DNA of 64,000 bases from Microbacterium sp. CH12i (GTDB taxonomy: Bacteria; Actinomycetota; Actinomycetes; Actinomycetales; Microbacteriaceae): positions 248,001 to 312,000 of the forward strand of contig NZ_JHET01000007.1 of the NCBI RefSeq assembly GCF_000685355.1. Reading direction: 5' to 3'. The position numbers and the translations under genes are program-made. Shown here in pieces: positions 10,642-20,246 of the stretch (position 1 is the stretch's first letter; each line of letters starts with the position of its first letter). Below the pieces are notes generated by a model, which did not search any database, was not told the origin of the DNA, and was given only the letters and a program-made list of their open reading frames with translations.

Positions 10642-12090
10642 TTGAGACGCGCGAAAATCGTCGCCACGCTGGGCCCGGCCACCTCCACCTACGAGAGCGT
10701 CCGCGCCATCATCGAAGCGGGGGTCGACGTCGCCCGACTGAACCTCAGCCACGGTGACTATTCCGTTCACGAAGCCAACTACGCAAACGTCCGTCGTGCC
10801 GCAGACGACGCGGGGAAGGCTGTAGCCATCCTCGTCGACCTGCAGGGGCCGAAAATCCGGCTCGGAAAGTTCGAAGCCGGCCCCTACGATCTCGCAGTGG
10901 GCGACATCTTCAAGATCACCACCGAAGACATCATCGGCAACCGTGAGATCTGTGGCACGACCTTCAAGGGTCTGCCAAACGATGTCAAGGCTGGCGACTT
11001 CCTCCTCATCGATGACGGCAAGGTCCGCGTAGAGGTCGTCGAGACGGATGGCACCGTCGTCACCACGCGCGTCATCGTCGCCGGTGCTGTGTCCAACAAC
11101 AAGGGCATCAACCTGCCCGGTGTCGCCGTCAACGTTCCTGCGTTGAGTGGGAAGGACGAGGCTGACCTTCGCTGGGGCCTGAAAATCGGTGCTGACCTCA
11201 TCGCGCTGTCGTTCGTCCGCAACGCCGAAGACGTCGACCGCGTGCACGAGATCATGGCCGAAGAGGGCGTGCGAGTGCCCGTCATCGCCAAGATCGAGAA
11301 GCCTCAGGCCGTCGACAACCTCGAAGAGATCGTCATGGCGTTCGACGGCATCATGGTCGCTCGTGGCGACCTCGGCGTGGAACTCCCACTCGAGGCCGTG
11401 CCGATCGTGCAGAAGCGCGCGGTCGAGCTTGCGCGTCGCAACGCCAAGCCGGTCATCGTGGCGACTCAGATGCTCGAGTCGATGATCTCCAGCCCGGTAC
11501 CGACACGCGCCGAGACCTCTGACGTCGCGAACGCCGTCCTCGACGGTGCAGACGCTGTCATGCTCTCTGGCGAGACGAGCGTGGGGGAGTACCCCATCGT
11601 TGTCGTCGAGACCATGGCGCGGATCGTGGAATCCACTGAAGAGCACGGCCTGGAGCGCATCGCGCCCCTCACCGCCAAGCCGCGCACCCAGGGTGGCGCC
11701 ATCACCCTCGCAGCGCTTGAGGTTGCCGACTTCGTTGAGGCGAAGTACCTGTGTGTGTTCACGCAGTCTGGTGACTCGGCACGCCGCCTGTCGCGTCTGC
11801 GTTCGCGAATTCCGATGCTCGCGTTCACGCCGGACCCCGACATCCGGCGCCGCATGGCGCTGACGTGGGGTATCCGCTCGACGCTCGTCGAGGCAGTGCA
11901 GCACACCGACCTGATGTTCCTTCAGGTCGACGAGCACCTGCTGAAGAACAAGCTGGCGGAGGTAGGGGATCGGGTCGTTGTGATCTCCGGTTCCCCTCCC
12001 GGAATCGTGGGTTCTACCAACGACATCCGCGTCCACAAGGTCGGGGATGCTGTGAATGGTGCAGCGCCGATCTATCAGGCTGCCGTCTGA
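10642..12090 (+). CDS. pyk: Pyruvate kinase
   Basis: Converts phosphoenolpyruvate and ADP to pyruvate and ATP, the last step of glycolysis. The protein is 482 residues. The TTG start at 10642 is preferred because GGAG lies upstream and the product then begins LRRAKIVATLGPAT as in the family; the frame runs open further upstream without homology. Conserved segments include NLSHG, VDLQGPKIRLGKF, the active-site KIEKPQAVDN, the MVARGDLGVELP loop and LSGETSVGEYP. The C-terminal regulatory domain is complete. A strong terminator follows 11 bases after the stop. Confidence 0.96.
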   Translation: MRRAKIVATLGPATSTYESVRAIIEAGVDVARLNLSHGDYSVHEANYANVRRAADDAGKAVAILVDLQGPKIRLGKFEAGPYDLAVGDIFKITTEDIIGNREICGTTFKGLPNDVKAGDFLLIDDGKVRVEVVETDGTVVTTRVIVAGAVSNNKGINLPGVAVNVPALSGKDEADLRWGLKIGADLIALSFVRNAEDVDRVHEIMAEEGVRVPVIAKIEKPQAVDNLEEIVMAFDGIMVARGDLGVELPLEAVPIVQKRAVELARRNAKPVIVATQMLESMISSPVPTRAETSDVANAVLDGADAVMLSGETSVGEYPIVVVETMARIVESTEEHGLERIAPLTAKPRTQGGAITLAALEVADFVEAKYLCVFTQSGDSARRLSRLRSRIPMLAFTPDPDIRRRMALTWGIRSTLVEAVQHTDLMFLQVDEHLLKNKLAEVGDRVVVISGSPPGIVGSTNDIRVHKVGDAVNGAAPIYQAAV

Positions 12091-12101
12091 TCTGATCGCA
12101 T

Positions 12102-12137
12102 GAAGAAGGCCCGGGGCTCACGCCCCGGGCCTTCTTC
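12102..12137 (+). terminator. Rho-independent terminator after pyk
   Basis: A perfect 16-bp stem (12102-12117 with 12122-12137) and a 4-base loop, followed by a short T-containing tract. It ends the trp-lgt-glt-pyk run. Being symmetrical, it may also stop transcription from the minus-strand tRNA gene that faces it. Confidence 0.85.
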
Positions 12138-12145
12138 GATTTCTG

Positions 12146-12228
12146 TGCCGGCGGTGGGACTCGAACCCACACGTCCTTTCGAACAAAGCATTTTGAGTGC
12201 TCCGCGTCTACCATTCCGCCACGCCGGC
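12146..12228 (-). tRNA. tRNA-Leu (anticodon CAA)
   Basis: An 83-nt cloverleaf. The acceptor stem GCCGGCG pairs with CGCCGGC, the D-arm is TGGCGGAATGGTAGACGCG, the anticodon stem-loop is GCACTCAAAATGC with anticodon CAA, there is a variable arm of leucine type, and the T-arm is GGGTTCGAGTCCC. The discriminator is A and no CCA is encoded. It faces the pyk terminator and is divergent from pdtaR, an arrangement also found in other Actinobacteria. Confidence 0.93.
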
Positions 12229-12317
12229 TCACGTGTCGCGTCTACGACTTTAGCGCAGGATAGATGCTCGTTCCGCCCATTGCCGCTGCCTGGGCCTTGG
12301 TACAGGACGCTCTCCCC

Positions 12318-12323
12318 TAGAAT
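12318..12323 (+). promoter_or_regulatory. -10 box for a leaderless pdtaR transcript
   Basis: TAGAAT ends 6 nt before the GTG start at 12330. A weak -35 candidate, CTTGGT, lies 16 nt upstream. No Shine-Dalgarno sequence is present, so a leaderless message is likely. Confidence 0.5.
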
Positions 12324-12329
12324 GGATAT

Positions 12330-12950
12330 GTGACCGAGCAAGAACAGACCGAGCAGCCCACGTCATCCGCCCCGCGACGCGTTGTCGTCGCCGAAGATGA
12401 GTCGCTGATCCGTCTCGACATCGTCGAGATCCTTCGCGACAACGGCTACGACGTCGTTGGAGAAGCCGGTGACGGTGAAACGGCTGTGGCTCTCGCCACG
12501 GAACTGCGCCCCGACCTGGTGATCATGGACGTCAAGATGCCCCTGCTCGATGGCATCAGCGCGGCCGAGAAGCTGCACAAGGGCAACATTGCCCCCGTCG
12601 TGCTGCTCACCGCTTTCAGCCAGAAGGAACTCGTCGAACGCGCAAGCGAAGCGGGCGCCCTGGCTTACGTTGTGAAGCCCTTCACTCCGAACGATCTGCT
12701 TCCCGCGATCGAAATCGCCCTTGCCCGGCACGAGCAGATCATCACCCTCGAGGCCGAGGTTGCCGACATGGTCGAGCGCTTCGAGACCCGCAAGCTCGTC
12801 GACCGCGCCAAGGGCCTGCTCAACGAGAAGATGGGGCTCACCGAGCCCGAGGCATTCCGCTGGATCCAGAAGGCTTCCATGGACCGCCGTCTCACCATGC
12901 AGGACGTCGCGAAGGCCATCATCGAGCAGCTCGCGCCCAAGAAGGCGTGA
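12330..12950 (+). CDS. pdtaR: ANTAR-type response regulator (PdtaR-like)
   Basis: A 206-residue response regulator that probably acts on RNA rather than DNA. The receiver domain (about residues 16-130) has the acidic pair ED in VVVAEDES, the phospho-acceptor Asp in LVIMDVKMP, the Thr in LLTAFS and the Lys in YVVKPF. The C-terminal ANTAR domain (about 150-203) contains LVDRAKGLLNEKMGL and TMQDVAKAIIEQL; such domains bind paired hairpins and prevent transcription termination. Its cognate kinase (PdtaS type) is not in the window. The GTG start is set by the leaderless promoter and by homology. Next to tRNA-Leu and polA, as in mycobacteria. Confidence 0.92.
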   Translation: MTEQEQTEQPTSSAPRRVVVAEDESLIRLDIVEILRDNGYDVVGEAGDGETAVALATELRPDLVIMDVKMPLLDGISAAEKLHKGNIAPVVLLTAFSQKELVERASEAGALAYVVKPFTPNDLLPAIEIALARHEQIITLEAEVADMVERFETRKLVDRAKGLLNEKMGLTEPEAFRWIQKASMDRRLTMQDVAKAIIEQLAPKKA

Positions 12951-12953
12951 TCA

Positions 12954-12982
12954 CTCTCGGAAGCGGTATCCGCCTCCGAGAG
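12954..12982 (+). terminator. Hairpin terminator after pdtaR
   Basis: Stem arms at 12954-12966 and 12970-12982 with one mismatch and a 3-base loop. A second short palindrome, TGCATCCGGATGCA, follows at 12985-12998. They separate pdtaR from the converging thioesterase gene. There is no strong T run, so the call is moderate. Confidence 0.55.
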
Positions 12983-13016
12983 CTTGCATCCGGATGCAGC
13001 GAATCCTGACAGACGC

Positions 13017-13442
13017 CTAAGAGGCGGGGAAGTCCTTGATCATGTTCGTGATGCGAATCGTCGAGCAACGCCGTCCCTGATCGTCGCTTACGGCGATCTC
13101 GTGCACAGCAACGCTGCGGCCCAAGTGGATCGGCGTGCACACGCCGGTGACAATGCCCGAGGTCGCAGAACGAGTGTGCGTGGCGTTGATGTCGACGCCG
13201 ACGGCGAGACGGCCAGGGCCTGCATGCAGGTTCGCGGCCATCGAGCCCAGCGACTCACCCAGAACAACGTACGCACCGCCGTGCAGGAGACCAACCGGCT
13301 GCGTGTTGCCTTCGACTGGCATCGTCGCAACAGCGCGTTCGATCGTGAATTCGATGAACTTGATCTCCATCTTTTCGGCCAAAGCGCCCATGCCTCGCTG
13401 TGCGAGCCATTCCAGCGGGGTCATCTGTGTGGTCTCGATCAC
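13017..13442 (-). CDS. Hotdog-fold thioesterase (PaaI/YdiI-like)
   Basis: A 141-residue protein, single hotdog domain. The helix segment VGLLHGGAYVVLGESLGS contains the HGG signature and the Glu usual for acyl-CoA thioesterases of the PaaI/4-hydroxybenzoyl-CoA group. VDINATHTRSATSG and GVCTPIHLGRSVAVHEI are the later conserved strands. The physiological acyl-CoA cannot be told from sequence. It converges on pdtaR and is divergent from polA, with 45 bases between the two starts; a gene of this family beside polA is common in Actinobacteria. Confidence 0.88.
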   Translation of the reverse strand: MIETTQMTPLEWLAQRGMGALAEKMEIKFIEFTIERAVATMPVEGNTQPVGLLHGGAYVVLGESLGSMAANLHAGPGRLAVGVDINATHTRSATSGIVTGVCTPIHLGRSVAVHEIAVSDDQGRRCSTIRITNMIKDFPAS

Positions 13443-13475
13443 GTGTCCTCCTCAGCGCGTGTCCGTCGTCCTCGT

Positions 13476-13481
13476 TAGGCT
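13476..13481 (+). promoter_or_regulatory. -10 box for a leaderless polA transcript
   Basis: TAGGCT ends 6 nt before the polA GTG at 13488, with no ribosome site between. It shares the short divergent region with the thioesterase gene. Confidence 0.5.
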
Positions 13482-13487
13482 GACAGG

Positions 13488-16121
13488 GTGACGGACTCCG
13501 CAAAGCCTACCCTCATGGTCGTCGACGGCCATTCTCTCGCCTACCGTGCGTTCTTCGCGCTCCCGGTCGAGAATTTCACCACCAAAGACAATCAGCACAC
13601 CAATGCGATCTACGGCTTCTTGTCGATGCTCGTCAACCTCATCAAGGCTGAGCAGCCGACGCACCTCGCGATCGCCTTCGACACCTCACGGCACTCCTTC
13701 CGTACGGACGAATACCCCGAATACAAGGCGACCCGTTCCGAATCGCCCCAAGAGTTCCGTGGCCAGGTCCCGCTTCTCCAAGACGTCCTCGCTGCCATGT
13801 CGATCCCCGTGCTGACAAAGGAAGGTATCGAGGCCGACGACATTCTCGCGACCCTCGCCGCGCAGGGCGCTGAGGCGGGATTCAATGTGCTGGTCGTGTC
13901 CGGCGATCGCGATACTATCCAGCTCGTCACGGATGACGTGACGCTTCTTTACCCGTCCGTGCAGGGCGTCTCGCAGCTCAAGCGTTACGACCCCGCCACG
14001 GTTCAGGAACGCTACGGCGTCAGGCCGGAGCAGTACCCCGATATCGCCGCTCTGGTGGGCGAAACCAGCGACAACCTGCCAGGTGTGCCGAAGGTGGGGG
14101 AGAAGACAGCAGTCAAGTGGCTCACCCAGTTCGGCAGCCTCGACGAACTACTCGAACGCGCCGAAGAGATCAAGGGTGTCGTCGGCGGCAATCTCCGCGA
14201 TCATATGGATGCTGTGCGCCGCAACCGCAGGCTCAACCGCCTGCTGACCGACGTCGAACTTCCCGTCGCGCCCACAGATCTCGCCGTCGCGCCGATCGAT
14301 GCCCAAGCCGTCCGCGATATTTTCGCGCGCCTGGAGTTCCGAACCCTTCTGCCACGCGTCTTCGACGCCGTCGGAACGGGTGACGAGTCTGTGCACGATG
14401 AGCCTGCCGTACCGCTGCCTGACCCTGTCGAGGTGTCGGTCACCGATCTTGTGCAGTGGCTCAAATCACAGACCATCGAGACTGCGCTCACTCTCGTGAC
14501 AGCCGGCGGCGCGATTTCGCGCATTGGCGTTGCGACAGCCACCGAGCTGCGTGAGAGCGACTGGAGCGCAGCCACCGCTGATGCACTCCGCCCCTGGCTT
14601 GAGTCCGACGCCGCCAAGGTCATGAACGATGCCAAGCCGCAGGTGAAGGCGTTGCTTCGTGCGGGCATCCGCATCGGCGGATTGACGTACGACACGACGC
14701 TGGCTGGCTGGCTGCTGCGTCCGAGCTTCCCAGACAAGACACTCGCGCACCTTGTCGATCGCTACCTCGATGAGAAACTGCCGGAGGCCGATCCCTCGCA
14801 ACTCGTACCAGAGACCGATGGCGCGACGCCGTCGCAAGAAGCCTGGTTCACCCTCCGGGCTGCGGCCGCCCTGCGCGACGCACTCCCAGAGCCAGTCGCA
14901 ACAGTACTCACCGACGTCGAACTGCCCACGCTGCTTGTCCTCGCAGACATGGAGGTCGCGGGAGTCGCGGTCTCGCACGAGGTGCTCTCCACCTTCTCGG
15001 GCGAACTTGCCTCCCGCACCGAGGGCATTGCGACCGAAGCCTTCGCGCTCGTCGGCCGCGAGTTCAACCTCGGCTCGCCCAAACAGTTGCAAGAGGTGCT
15101 GTTCGAAGACCTGCAGCTGCCCAAGACCCGGAAGACCAAGACGGGCTACTCCACGGATGCTGCGGTGCTCGCCGATCTGCAGGACAGCAATCCGCACCCT
15201 TTCCTTGACCTCTTGCTGCAGCACCGCGAGGCGACGAAACTTCGTCAGATCATCGAGTCGCTCGACGCCGCGATCGGCGAGGATCATCGCGTTCACACCA
15301 CCTACGTCCAGACCGGCAGCCAGACCGGGCGTCTCTCCAGCACCGACCCGAACTTGCAGAACATTCCGGTGCGTACCGAAGAGTCGCGTCGCATCCGGAG
15401 CGCATTCGAAGTAGGCGAAGGCTTTGAAACGCTCCTCACCGCCGACTACTCGCAGATCGAGATGCGAATCATGGCGCATCTATCCGGCGACGAAGGACTG
15501 ATCGAGGCGTTCAACAGCGGCGAAGACCTGCACCGTTTCGTCGGTTCGCGTGTGTTCGGGGTCGAGCCGTCTGAAGTCACCTCGGCGATGCGCACCAAGG
15601 TGAAGGCGATGTCCTACGGACTCGTCTACGGGCTCTCTGCGTTCGGCCTTTCCAAGCAGCTGCGCATCGAGCAGTCCGAGGCCAAGAAGCTGATGCTCGA
15701 GTACTTCGCTCGCTTCGGCGCCGTGCGCGACTACCTGCGCACTTCGGTGCTGAAAGCGAAAGAAGTCGGATACACCGAGACGATCTTCGGCCGCCGGCGC
15801 CCGTTCCCTGACCTCACGAGTCCGAACCGGGTGCTGCGTGAAAACGCCGAGCGCGCTGCGCTCAACGCTCCGATCCAGGGCAGCGCGGCCGACATCATGA
15901 AGATCGCGCTCTTTCAGATTCACGACGATCTGAAGAAGGCTGAACTCCGCTCCCGCGTGCTGTTGCAGATCCACGATGAGCTCGTGCTCGAAGTCGCGCC
16001 GGGGGAGTGGGATGCCACCGAGCAGATCGTGCGCGCGCGCATGGCGAATGCCGCCGATCTCACCGTGCCGCTCGATGTGCAGGTCGGCCGAGGCCGCGAC
16101 TGGAACGAGGCCGCACACTAG
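13488..16121 (+). CDS. polA: DNA polymerase I
   Basis: Repair and Okazaki-fragment maturation polymerase, 877 residues. The N-terminal 5'-3' nuclease domain (about 1-300) has LMVVDGHSLAYRAFFA, EADDILATLA, VSGDRDTIQLV and the helix-hairpin-helix GETSDNLPGVPKVGEKTA. The central 3'-5' exonuclease-like domain lacks clear catalytic acidic motifs, as in other actinobacterial and Taq-like enzymes, so proofreading is probably absent. The polymerase domain has motif A ADYSQIEMR near residue 653, motif B KVKAMSYGLVYGLSAFG near 704 and motif C IHDELV near 829. The GTG start matches the leaderless promoter and the conserved N-terminus. Confidence 0.97.
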   Translation: MTDSAKPTLMVVDGHSLAYRAFFALPVENFTTKDNQHTNAIYGFLSMLVNLIKAEQPTHLAIAFDTSRHSFRTDEYPEYKATRSESPQEFRGQVPLLQDVLAAMSIPVLTKEGIEADDILATLAAQGAEAGFNVLVVSGDRDTIQLVTDDVTLLYPSVQGVSQLKRYDPATVQERYGVRPEQYPDIAALVGETSDNLPGVPKVGEKTAVKWLTQFGSLDELLERAEEIKGVVGGNLRDHMDAVRRNRRLNRLLTDVELPVAPTDLAVAPIDAQAVRDIFARLEFRTLLPRVFDAVGTGDESVHDEPAVPLPDPVEVSVTDLVQWLKSQTIETALTLVTAGGAISRIGVATATELRESDWSAATADALRPWLESDAAKVMNDAKPQVKALLRAGIRIGGLTYDTTLAGWLLRPSFPDKTLAHLVDRYLDEKLPEADPSQLVPETDGATPSQEAWFTLRAAAALRDALPEPVATVLTDVELPTLLVLADMEVAGVAVSHEVLSTFSGELASRTEGIATEAFALVGREFNLGSPKQLQEVLFEDLQLPKTRKTKTGYSTDAAVLADLQDSNPHPFLDLLLQHREATKLRQIIESLDAAIGEDHRVHTTYVQTGSQTGRLSSTDPNLQNIPVRTEESRRIRSAFEVGEGFETLLTADYSQIEMRIMAHLSGDEGLIEAFNSGEDLHRFVGSRVFGVEPSEVTSAMRTKVKAMSYGLVYGLSAFGLSKQLRIEQSEAKKLMLEYFARFGAVRDYLRTSVLKAKEVGYTETIFGRRRPFPDLTSPNRVLRENAERAALNAPIQGSAADIMKIALFQIHDDLKKAELRSRVLLQIHDELVLEVAPGEWDATEQIVRARMANAADLTVPLDVQVGRGRDWNEAAH

Positions 16122-16143
16122 AGCGGCGCAACCGCCACGGCAC

Positions 16144-16149
16144 TACGCT
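16144..16149 (+). promoter_or_regulatory. -10 box for the DUF885 gene
   Basis: TACGCT ends 7 nt before the ATG at 16157. Spacing fits the leaderless pattern seen across this window, though AAGGG just before the ATG could also act as a weak ribosome site. Confidence 0.4.
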
Positions 16150-16156
16150 GAAGGGC

Positions 16157-17832
16157 ATGACGACTACCCCTCGCACACCCACAGCGATCGACAAGATCGC
16201 CGAAGAGTGGGTCGACACCCTCGCCGTTCTTGAGCCAACGCTCGGCACGTACATTGGCCGCAACGACGTCAACGACCGCTACGGCGATCTCAGTCCCGAC
16301 GGCCATGAGCAGTATGCGGCAGAGGTGCGTAAAACCCTCGGCGCGCTCGACGCTGTATCCCCGGCTGATTCGGTCGACGAAGTCACCAAGCAGACTTCGG
16401 TAGCGAGCTCCGGCTCGACCTCGAGTTCCACGACGCGCAGTGGCACCTCCGCGACCTCAACGTGATCGCATCCGCTGCGCAGGACATCCGCCAGGTTTAT
16501 GACCTCATGCCGACATCAACCGTCGACGACTGGTCCGTCGTCGCCACGCGTCTCGCGGCTGTGCCCAACGCACTCCGCGGGTACACCGCGACACTTCAGG
16601 AAGGCATCTCGCGCGGTATTACTCCCGCACGCCGTCAGGTCCTTGAGGTTGCCGGCCAGATCACCCGCTACACGGCAGACGACGGGTTCTTCGCAGAATT
16701 CGTCGCCGATGCGACTCCGGATGAAGGGGACCTTCCGGCTTCTCTCGCCCGCGAGCTTGCGAACAGCGCTTCTGCTGCCCGCGTCGCCTACGACGAGCTG
16801 CGTCAGTTCCTCACCGGAACCCTGGTGCACGCGGCATCCGATGTTGACGCCGTCGGACGCGATGTCTACGCGCTGCATTCCCGCCGCTTCCTCGGTGCAG
16901 AAATCGATCTGGACGAGACGTACGAATGGGGACGCGAAGAACTCGCCCGTATGGTCGCCGAACAGACCGCGATCGCGAACGAGATCCTGCCGGGCGCATC
17001 CGTCGAAGAGGCCGTCGCCCACCTTGAGGCTGACCCCGCTCGCAAACTCCACGGCACCGATGCTCTCCGGAAGTGGATGCAGGAAACGAGCGACCGCGCC
17101 GTGGCCGAGCTGGGTGCAACGCACTTTGATATCCCCGAGCAGATCCGCACGCTCGAGTGCATGATCGCGCCCACGCAAGAGGGCGGCATCTACTACACCG
17201 GCCCGACAGACGACTTCTCTCGGCCTGGACGCATGTGGTGGTCAGTGCCTGAGGGAGTCACAGAGTTCGACACATGGCGTGAGCTCACGACCGTTTACCA
17301 CGAGGGCATTCCCGGTCATCACCTTCAGATCGGCCAGGCGGTATACAACCGTGCCGAGCTGAACTCTTGGCGCCGGTTGCTGGCGGGTACGTCCGGGCAT
17401 GCAGAGGGCTGGGCGCTCTACGCGGAACGGCTTATGCAGCAGCTCGGCTATCTTGATGATCCGGCCGACCGATTGGGCATGCTTGATGGCCAGCGCATGC
17501 GCGCAGCGCGTGTCGTGCTCGACATCGGTGTGCACCTCGGAAAGCCACGCCTCGACGGCACAGGCACCTGGGACGCGGACTACGCGCTCGAGTTCATGCG
17601 CAAAAACGTGAACATGTCGGATGAGTTCGTGCAGTTCGAGGTCAACCGCTACCTGGGTTGGCCAGGCCAGGCGCCGTCGTACAAGGTCGGTCAACGGATT
17701 TGGGAACAGGTCCGCGACGCGTACCAGGCCCAGCAGGGTGACGCTTTCGACATCAAGCAGTTCCACAAGCGTGCGCTCGATCTCGGAGGTGTCGGTCTCG
17801 ACACCCTCCGCACGGCACTGATCACCAAATAG
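16157..17832 (+). CDS. DUF885 family protein (probable metallopeptidase), one apparent frameshift
   Basis: DUF885 proteins resemble metallopeptidases. The motif HEGIPGHHLQ, with a downstream GHAEGWALYAERLM segment, is a zinc-binding HExxH-like arrangement typical of the family. The first frame (MTTTPRTPTAIDKIAEEW to SVDEVTK) is lost, and the continuation DFGSELRLDLEFHDAQWHLR is one frame over. One extra G near 16390 (AAGGCAG read as AAGCAG) restores about 558 residues, the usual length. No signal peptide is seen, so it is probably cytoplasmic. The substrate is unknown. The luciferase-like gene follows after 7 bases. Confidence 0.88.
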
Positions 17833-17839
17833 AGGCAAC

Positions 17840-18865
17840 ATGGAACTCGAATTCGGGCTGGATACCTTCGGCGATATCACCCGAGACGCCAACGGGAGTC
17901 TGCTGACGGCGGCGCAAACCATCCGAAACATTGTCGCGCAGGCAGAGCTCGCTGACCGCGTCGGCGTGGACTTCTTCGGCGTCGGCGAGCATCACCGGGT
18001 CGAGTTCGCAGTTTCGGCGCCTGAGATGGTGCTGGCTGCGATCGCCTCGCGCACCGAGCGCATTCGCCTCGGGACGGCAGTAACGGTGCTTTCCTCGGAT
18101 GACCCGGTGCGGGTGTACGAGCGCTTCGCGACGTTGGATGCCGTGTCAAACGGCCGCGCGGAGGTCGTACTCGGCCGTGGATCGTTCACCGAATCGTTCC
18201 CACTGTTCGGCTATGACCTCAGCGATTACGAGGCGCTGTTCGAGGAGAAGCTCGAACTGTTTGTCGAGCTTCTGAAAGAAGAGCCAGTCACGTGGTCGGG
18301 GACGATGCGTGCCGGTCTCACCAACGCCAATGTGTTCCCCAAAACGGAGAAGGGGCTTCGTACCTGGGTCGGAGTTGGCGGAAGCCCGGAGTCCGTCGTT
18401 CGCGTCGCGAGACACGGTCTGGGATTGATGCTCGCCATCATCGGCGGTCCGGCTGCCCGTTTCGTGCCGTTCGTTGAGCTGTATCACCGCTCGATCTCAA
18501 GCTTCGGCACACCAGAGCATCCGATCGCGGTTCACTCGCCAGGTCATATCGCGGACACCGATGAGGAAGCCTGGGATGCTGCCTACTCAGGTTTCGAGGC
18601 GATGAACAACACCATCGGCAAGGAACGCGGCTGGCCCTCGTACAACCGTGCGCGCTTTCAGAACGATGTGGGTTCCGCGGGCGCGATCTACTCAGGCTCG
18701 CCCGAGCGCGTGGCACAGAAGATCGCCGACACGGTGCGCACACTCGGCATCGGCAGATTCGATCTGAAGTACGCCACCGGCACGCTCGGCCACGAGCAGA
18801 TGATGCGCAGCATTGAGCTGTACGGCACCGAGGTGATCCCGAGAGTCCGGGAGCTGCTCGCATGA
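17840..18865 (+). CDS. LLM-class flavin-dependent oxidoreductase
   Basis: A 341-residue luciferase-like monooxygenase, probably FMN- or F420-using. Seen features are MELEFGLDTFGDIT, FFGVGEHHR (a conserved His pair near the flavin), IRLGTAVTVLSSDDPVRVYE and GRAEVVLGRGSFTESFPLFG. These fit the bacterial-luciferase fold subgroup often annotated as LLM oxidoreductase with an unknown substrate. The start lies 7 bases after the previous stop. The stop overlaps the next gene, an MFS transporter (ATGA), so the two are probably co-translated and may handle the same compound; that link is inference. Confidence 0.9.
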   Translation: MELEFGLDTFGDITRDANGSLLTAAQTIRNIVAQAELADRVGVDFFGVGEHHRVEFAVSAPEMVLAAIASRTERIRLGTAVTVLSSDDPVRVYERFATLDAVSNGRAEVVLGRGSFTESFPLFGYDLSDYEALFEEKLELFVELLKEEPVTWSGTMRAGLTNANVFPKTEKGLRTWVGVGGSPESVVRVARHGLGLMLAIIGGPAARFVPFVELYHRSISSFGTPEHPIAVHSPGHIADTDEEAWDAAYSGFEAMNNTIGKERGWPSYNRARFQNDVGSAGAIYSGSPERVAQKIADTVRTLGIGRFDLKYATGTLGHEQMMRSIELYGTEVIPRVRELLA

Positions 18866-20211
18866 CCGACGCCGTCCCCAGTCAGTCGTCGCTGGCGGCG
18901 CGTCTTGACAATCTGCCTTTCTCGCGCCGTCATATGCGGCTGCTCACCGGCTCCGGAGTCGGCTGGGCGCTCGACGCGATGGATGTTGGACTGATCTCTT
19001 TCATCCTCGCCGCGCTCGCGCAGCAGTGGGATATCACGAAGACCGAGAGCGGCTGGATCGCCTCGGTGGGATTCATCGGGATGGCGCTCGGTGCCAGCCT
19101 CGGCGGACTACTGGCTGACCGATTCGGACGACGTCAGGTGTTCGCCATAACGCTGTTGATCTATGGCATCGCCACCGGTGTGAGTGCGCTTGCCGGCGGC
19201 GTCGCCATTCTGCTGGTGCTGCGTTTCTTCGTGGGGCTCGGCCTCGGTGCAGAACTCCCCGTTGCGTCAACCTATGTGAGCGAGTTCGCGCCGGCACGCA
19301 TCCGTGGACGGTTGATCGTGATCCTCGAAGCTTTCTGGGCAGTCGGCTGGACGGCCGCAGCACTGATCGGGTACTTCGTGATCCCGGCATCCGACGACGG
19401 CTGGCGATGGGCATTCGCCCTCGGAGCCGTTCCGGCGGCCTACGCCCTCTTCGTGCGCTGGGGGCTCCCCGAATCACCCCGCTGGCTCGCCTCGCGCGGA
19501 CGCATCGCCGACGCAGAGCGAATCGTCGCCAAGTTCGAAGCCGACGCGGACGTCGCTACTAAGCCCGCGATCCGCAGACAACCAGTTTCGCCTGCGATCG
19601 CGATGACCGCCGGCGCGCGGCTGAGTACCCTGCTGTCGACGGAGTTCAGAGTTCGAACAGTCTGCATCTGGCTGGTGTGGTTCTGCGTCAATTTCGCCTA
19701 TTACGGTGCGTTCATCTGGATTCCGAGCATCCTTGTCGACGCCGGGTACGACCTGGTGCGCTCGTTCGGGTTCACGCTGGTGATCACTCTCGCGCAACTG
19801 CCCGGATACGCGGTGGCTGCGTGGCTGATCGAAGTGTGGGGACGACGCCTCACGCTCTCGGTCTTCCTCGTTGGCTCGGCCGTTTCAGCAGTATTCTTCG
19901 GCAATGCGAGTGGCGAGGCAGCGATCATCGGCTCTGGCATGGCGCTGTCATTCTTCAACTTGGGCGCCTGGGGCGCACTGTATGCCGTCACACCGGAGAT
20001 TTATCCGACTTCGCTACGTGGCACTGGGGCGGGCTGGGCCGCTGGTGTGGGCAGGATTGCGTCCATCATCGCTCCGCTGCTGGTACCCGTGCTGTTAGCC
20101 GCCGGGGGAGCGCCACTGCTGTTCGTGATCTTCGCGGGGTTCTTCCTTGTCGCGGCAGCCGCTGCGTGGGGGCTGGTAGATCGAGGCGGTCAGCCTCTCG
20201 ACGATCGGTGA
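18862..20211 (+). CDS. MFS transporter, sugar/aromatic-acid porter type
   Basis: A 449-residue protein with about 12 membrane helices. The first helix has GWALDAMDVGLISFILAAL, and the loop after helix 2 carries the MFS signature GLLADRFGRRQ. The later FFVGLGLGAELPVASTYVSEFAPARIRGR segment is typical of the metabolite:H+ symporter group, which includes aromatic-acid and sugar porters. The second half repeats the signature as EVWGRRLTL and has TPEIYPTSLRGTGAGWA. The substrate cannot be assigned. The start overlaps the stop of the monooxygenase gene by four bases. Confidence 0.92.
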   Translation: MTDAVPSQSSLAARLDNLPFSRRHMRLLTGSGVGWALDAMDVGLISFILAALAQQWDITKTESGWIASVGFIGMALGASLGGLLADRFGRRQVFAITLLIYGIATGVSALAGGVAILLVLRFFVGLGLGAELPVASTYVSEFAPARIRGRLIVILEAFWAVGWTAAALIGYFVIPASDDGWRWAFALGAVPAAYALFVRWGLPESPRWLASRGRIADAERIVAKFEADADVATKPAIRRQPVSPAIAMTAGARLSTLLSTEFRVRTVCIWLVWFCVNFAYYGAFIWIPSILVDAGYDLVRSFGFTLVITLAQLPGYAVAAWLIEVWGRRLTLSVFLVGSAVSAVFFGNASGEAAIIGSGMALSFFNLGAWGALYAVTPEIYPTSLRGTGAGWAAGVGRIASIIAPLLVPVLLAAGGAPLLFVIFAGFFLVAAAAAWGLVDRGGQPLDDR

Positions 20212-20234
20212 CCTCCGGGGCTGCCGTGCAGGAA

Positions 20235-20240
20235 TAGGCT
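20235..20240 (+). promoter_or_regulatory. -10 box for the first SGNH hydrolase gene
   Basis: TAGGCT ends 6 nt before the GTG at 20247; no ribosome site is present. The arrangement is identical to that of the paralogue at 49223. Confidence 0.5.
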
Positions 20241-20246
20241 GGGCCA

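Noticed and set aside
10399..12036. Long open frame on the minus strand opposite pyk (over 500 codons), and similar ones opposite polA, gltB and others
   Set aside because: High-GC codon use leaves long antisense frames open. The translations are rich in Arg, Asp, His and Val with no motif, and the plus-strand genes are well-conserved families.
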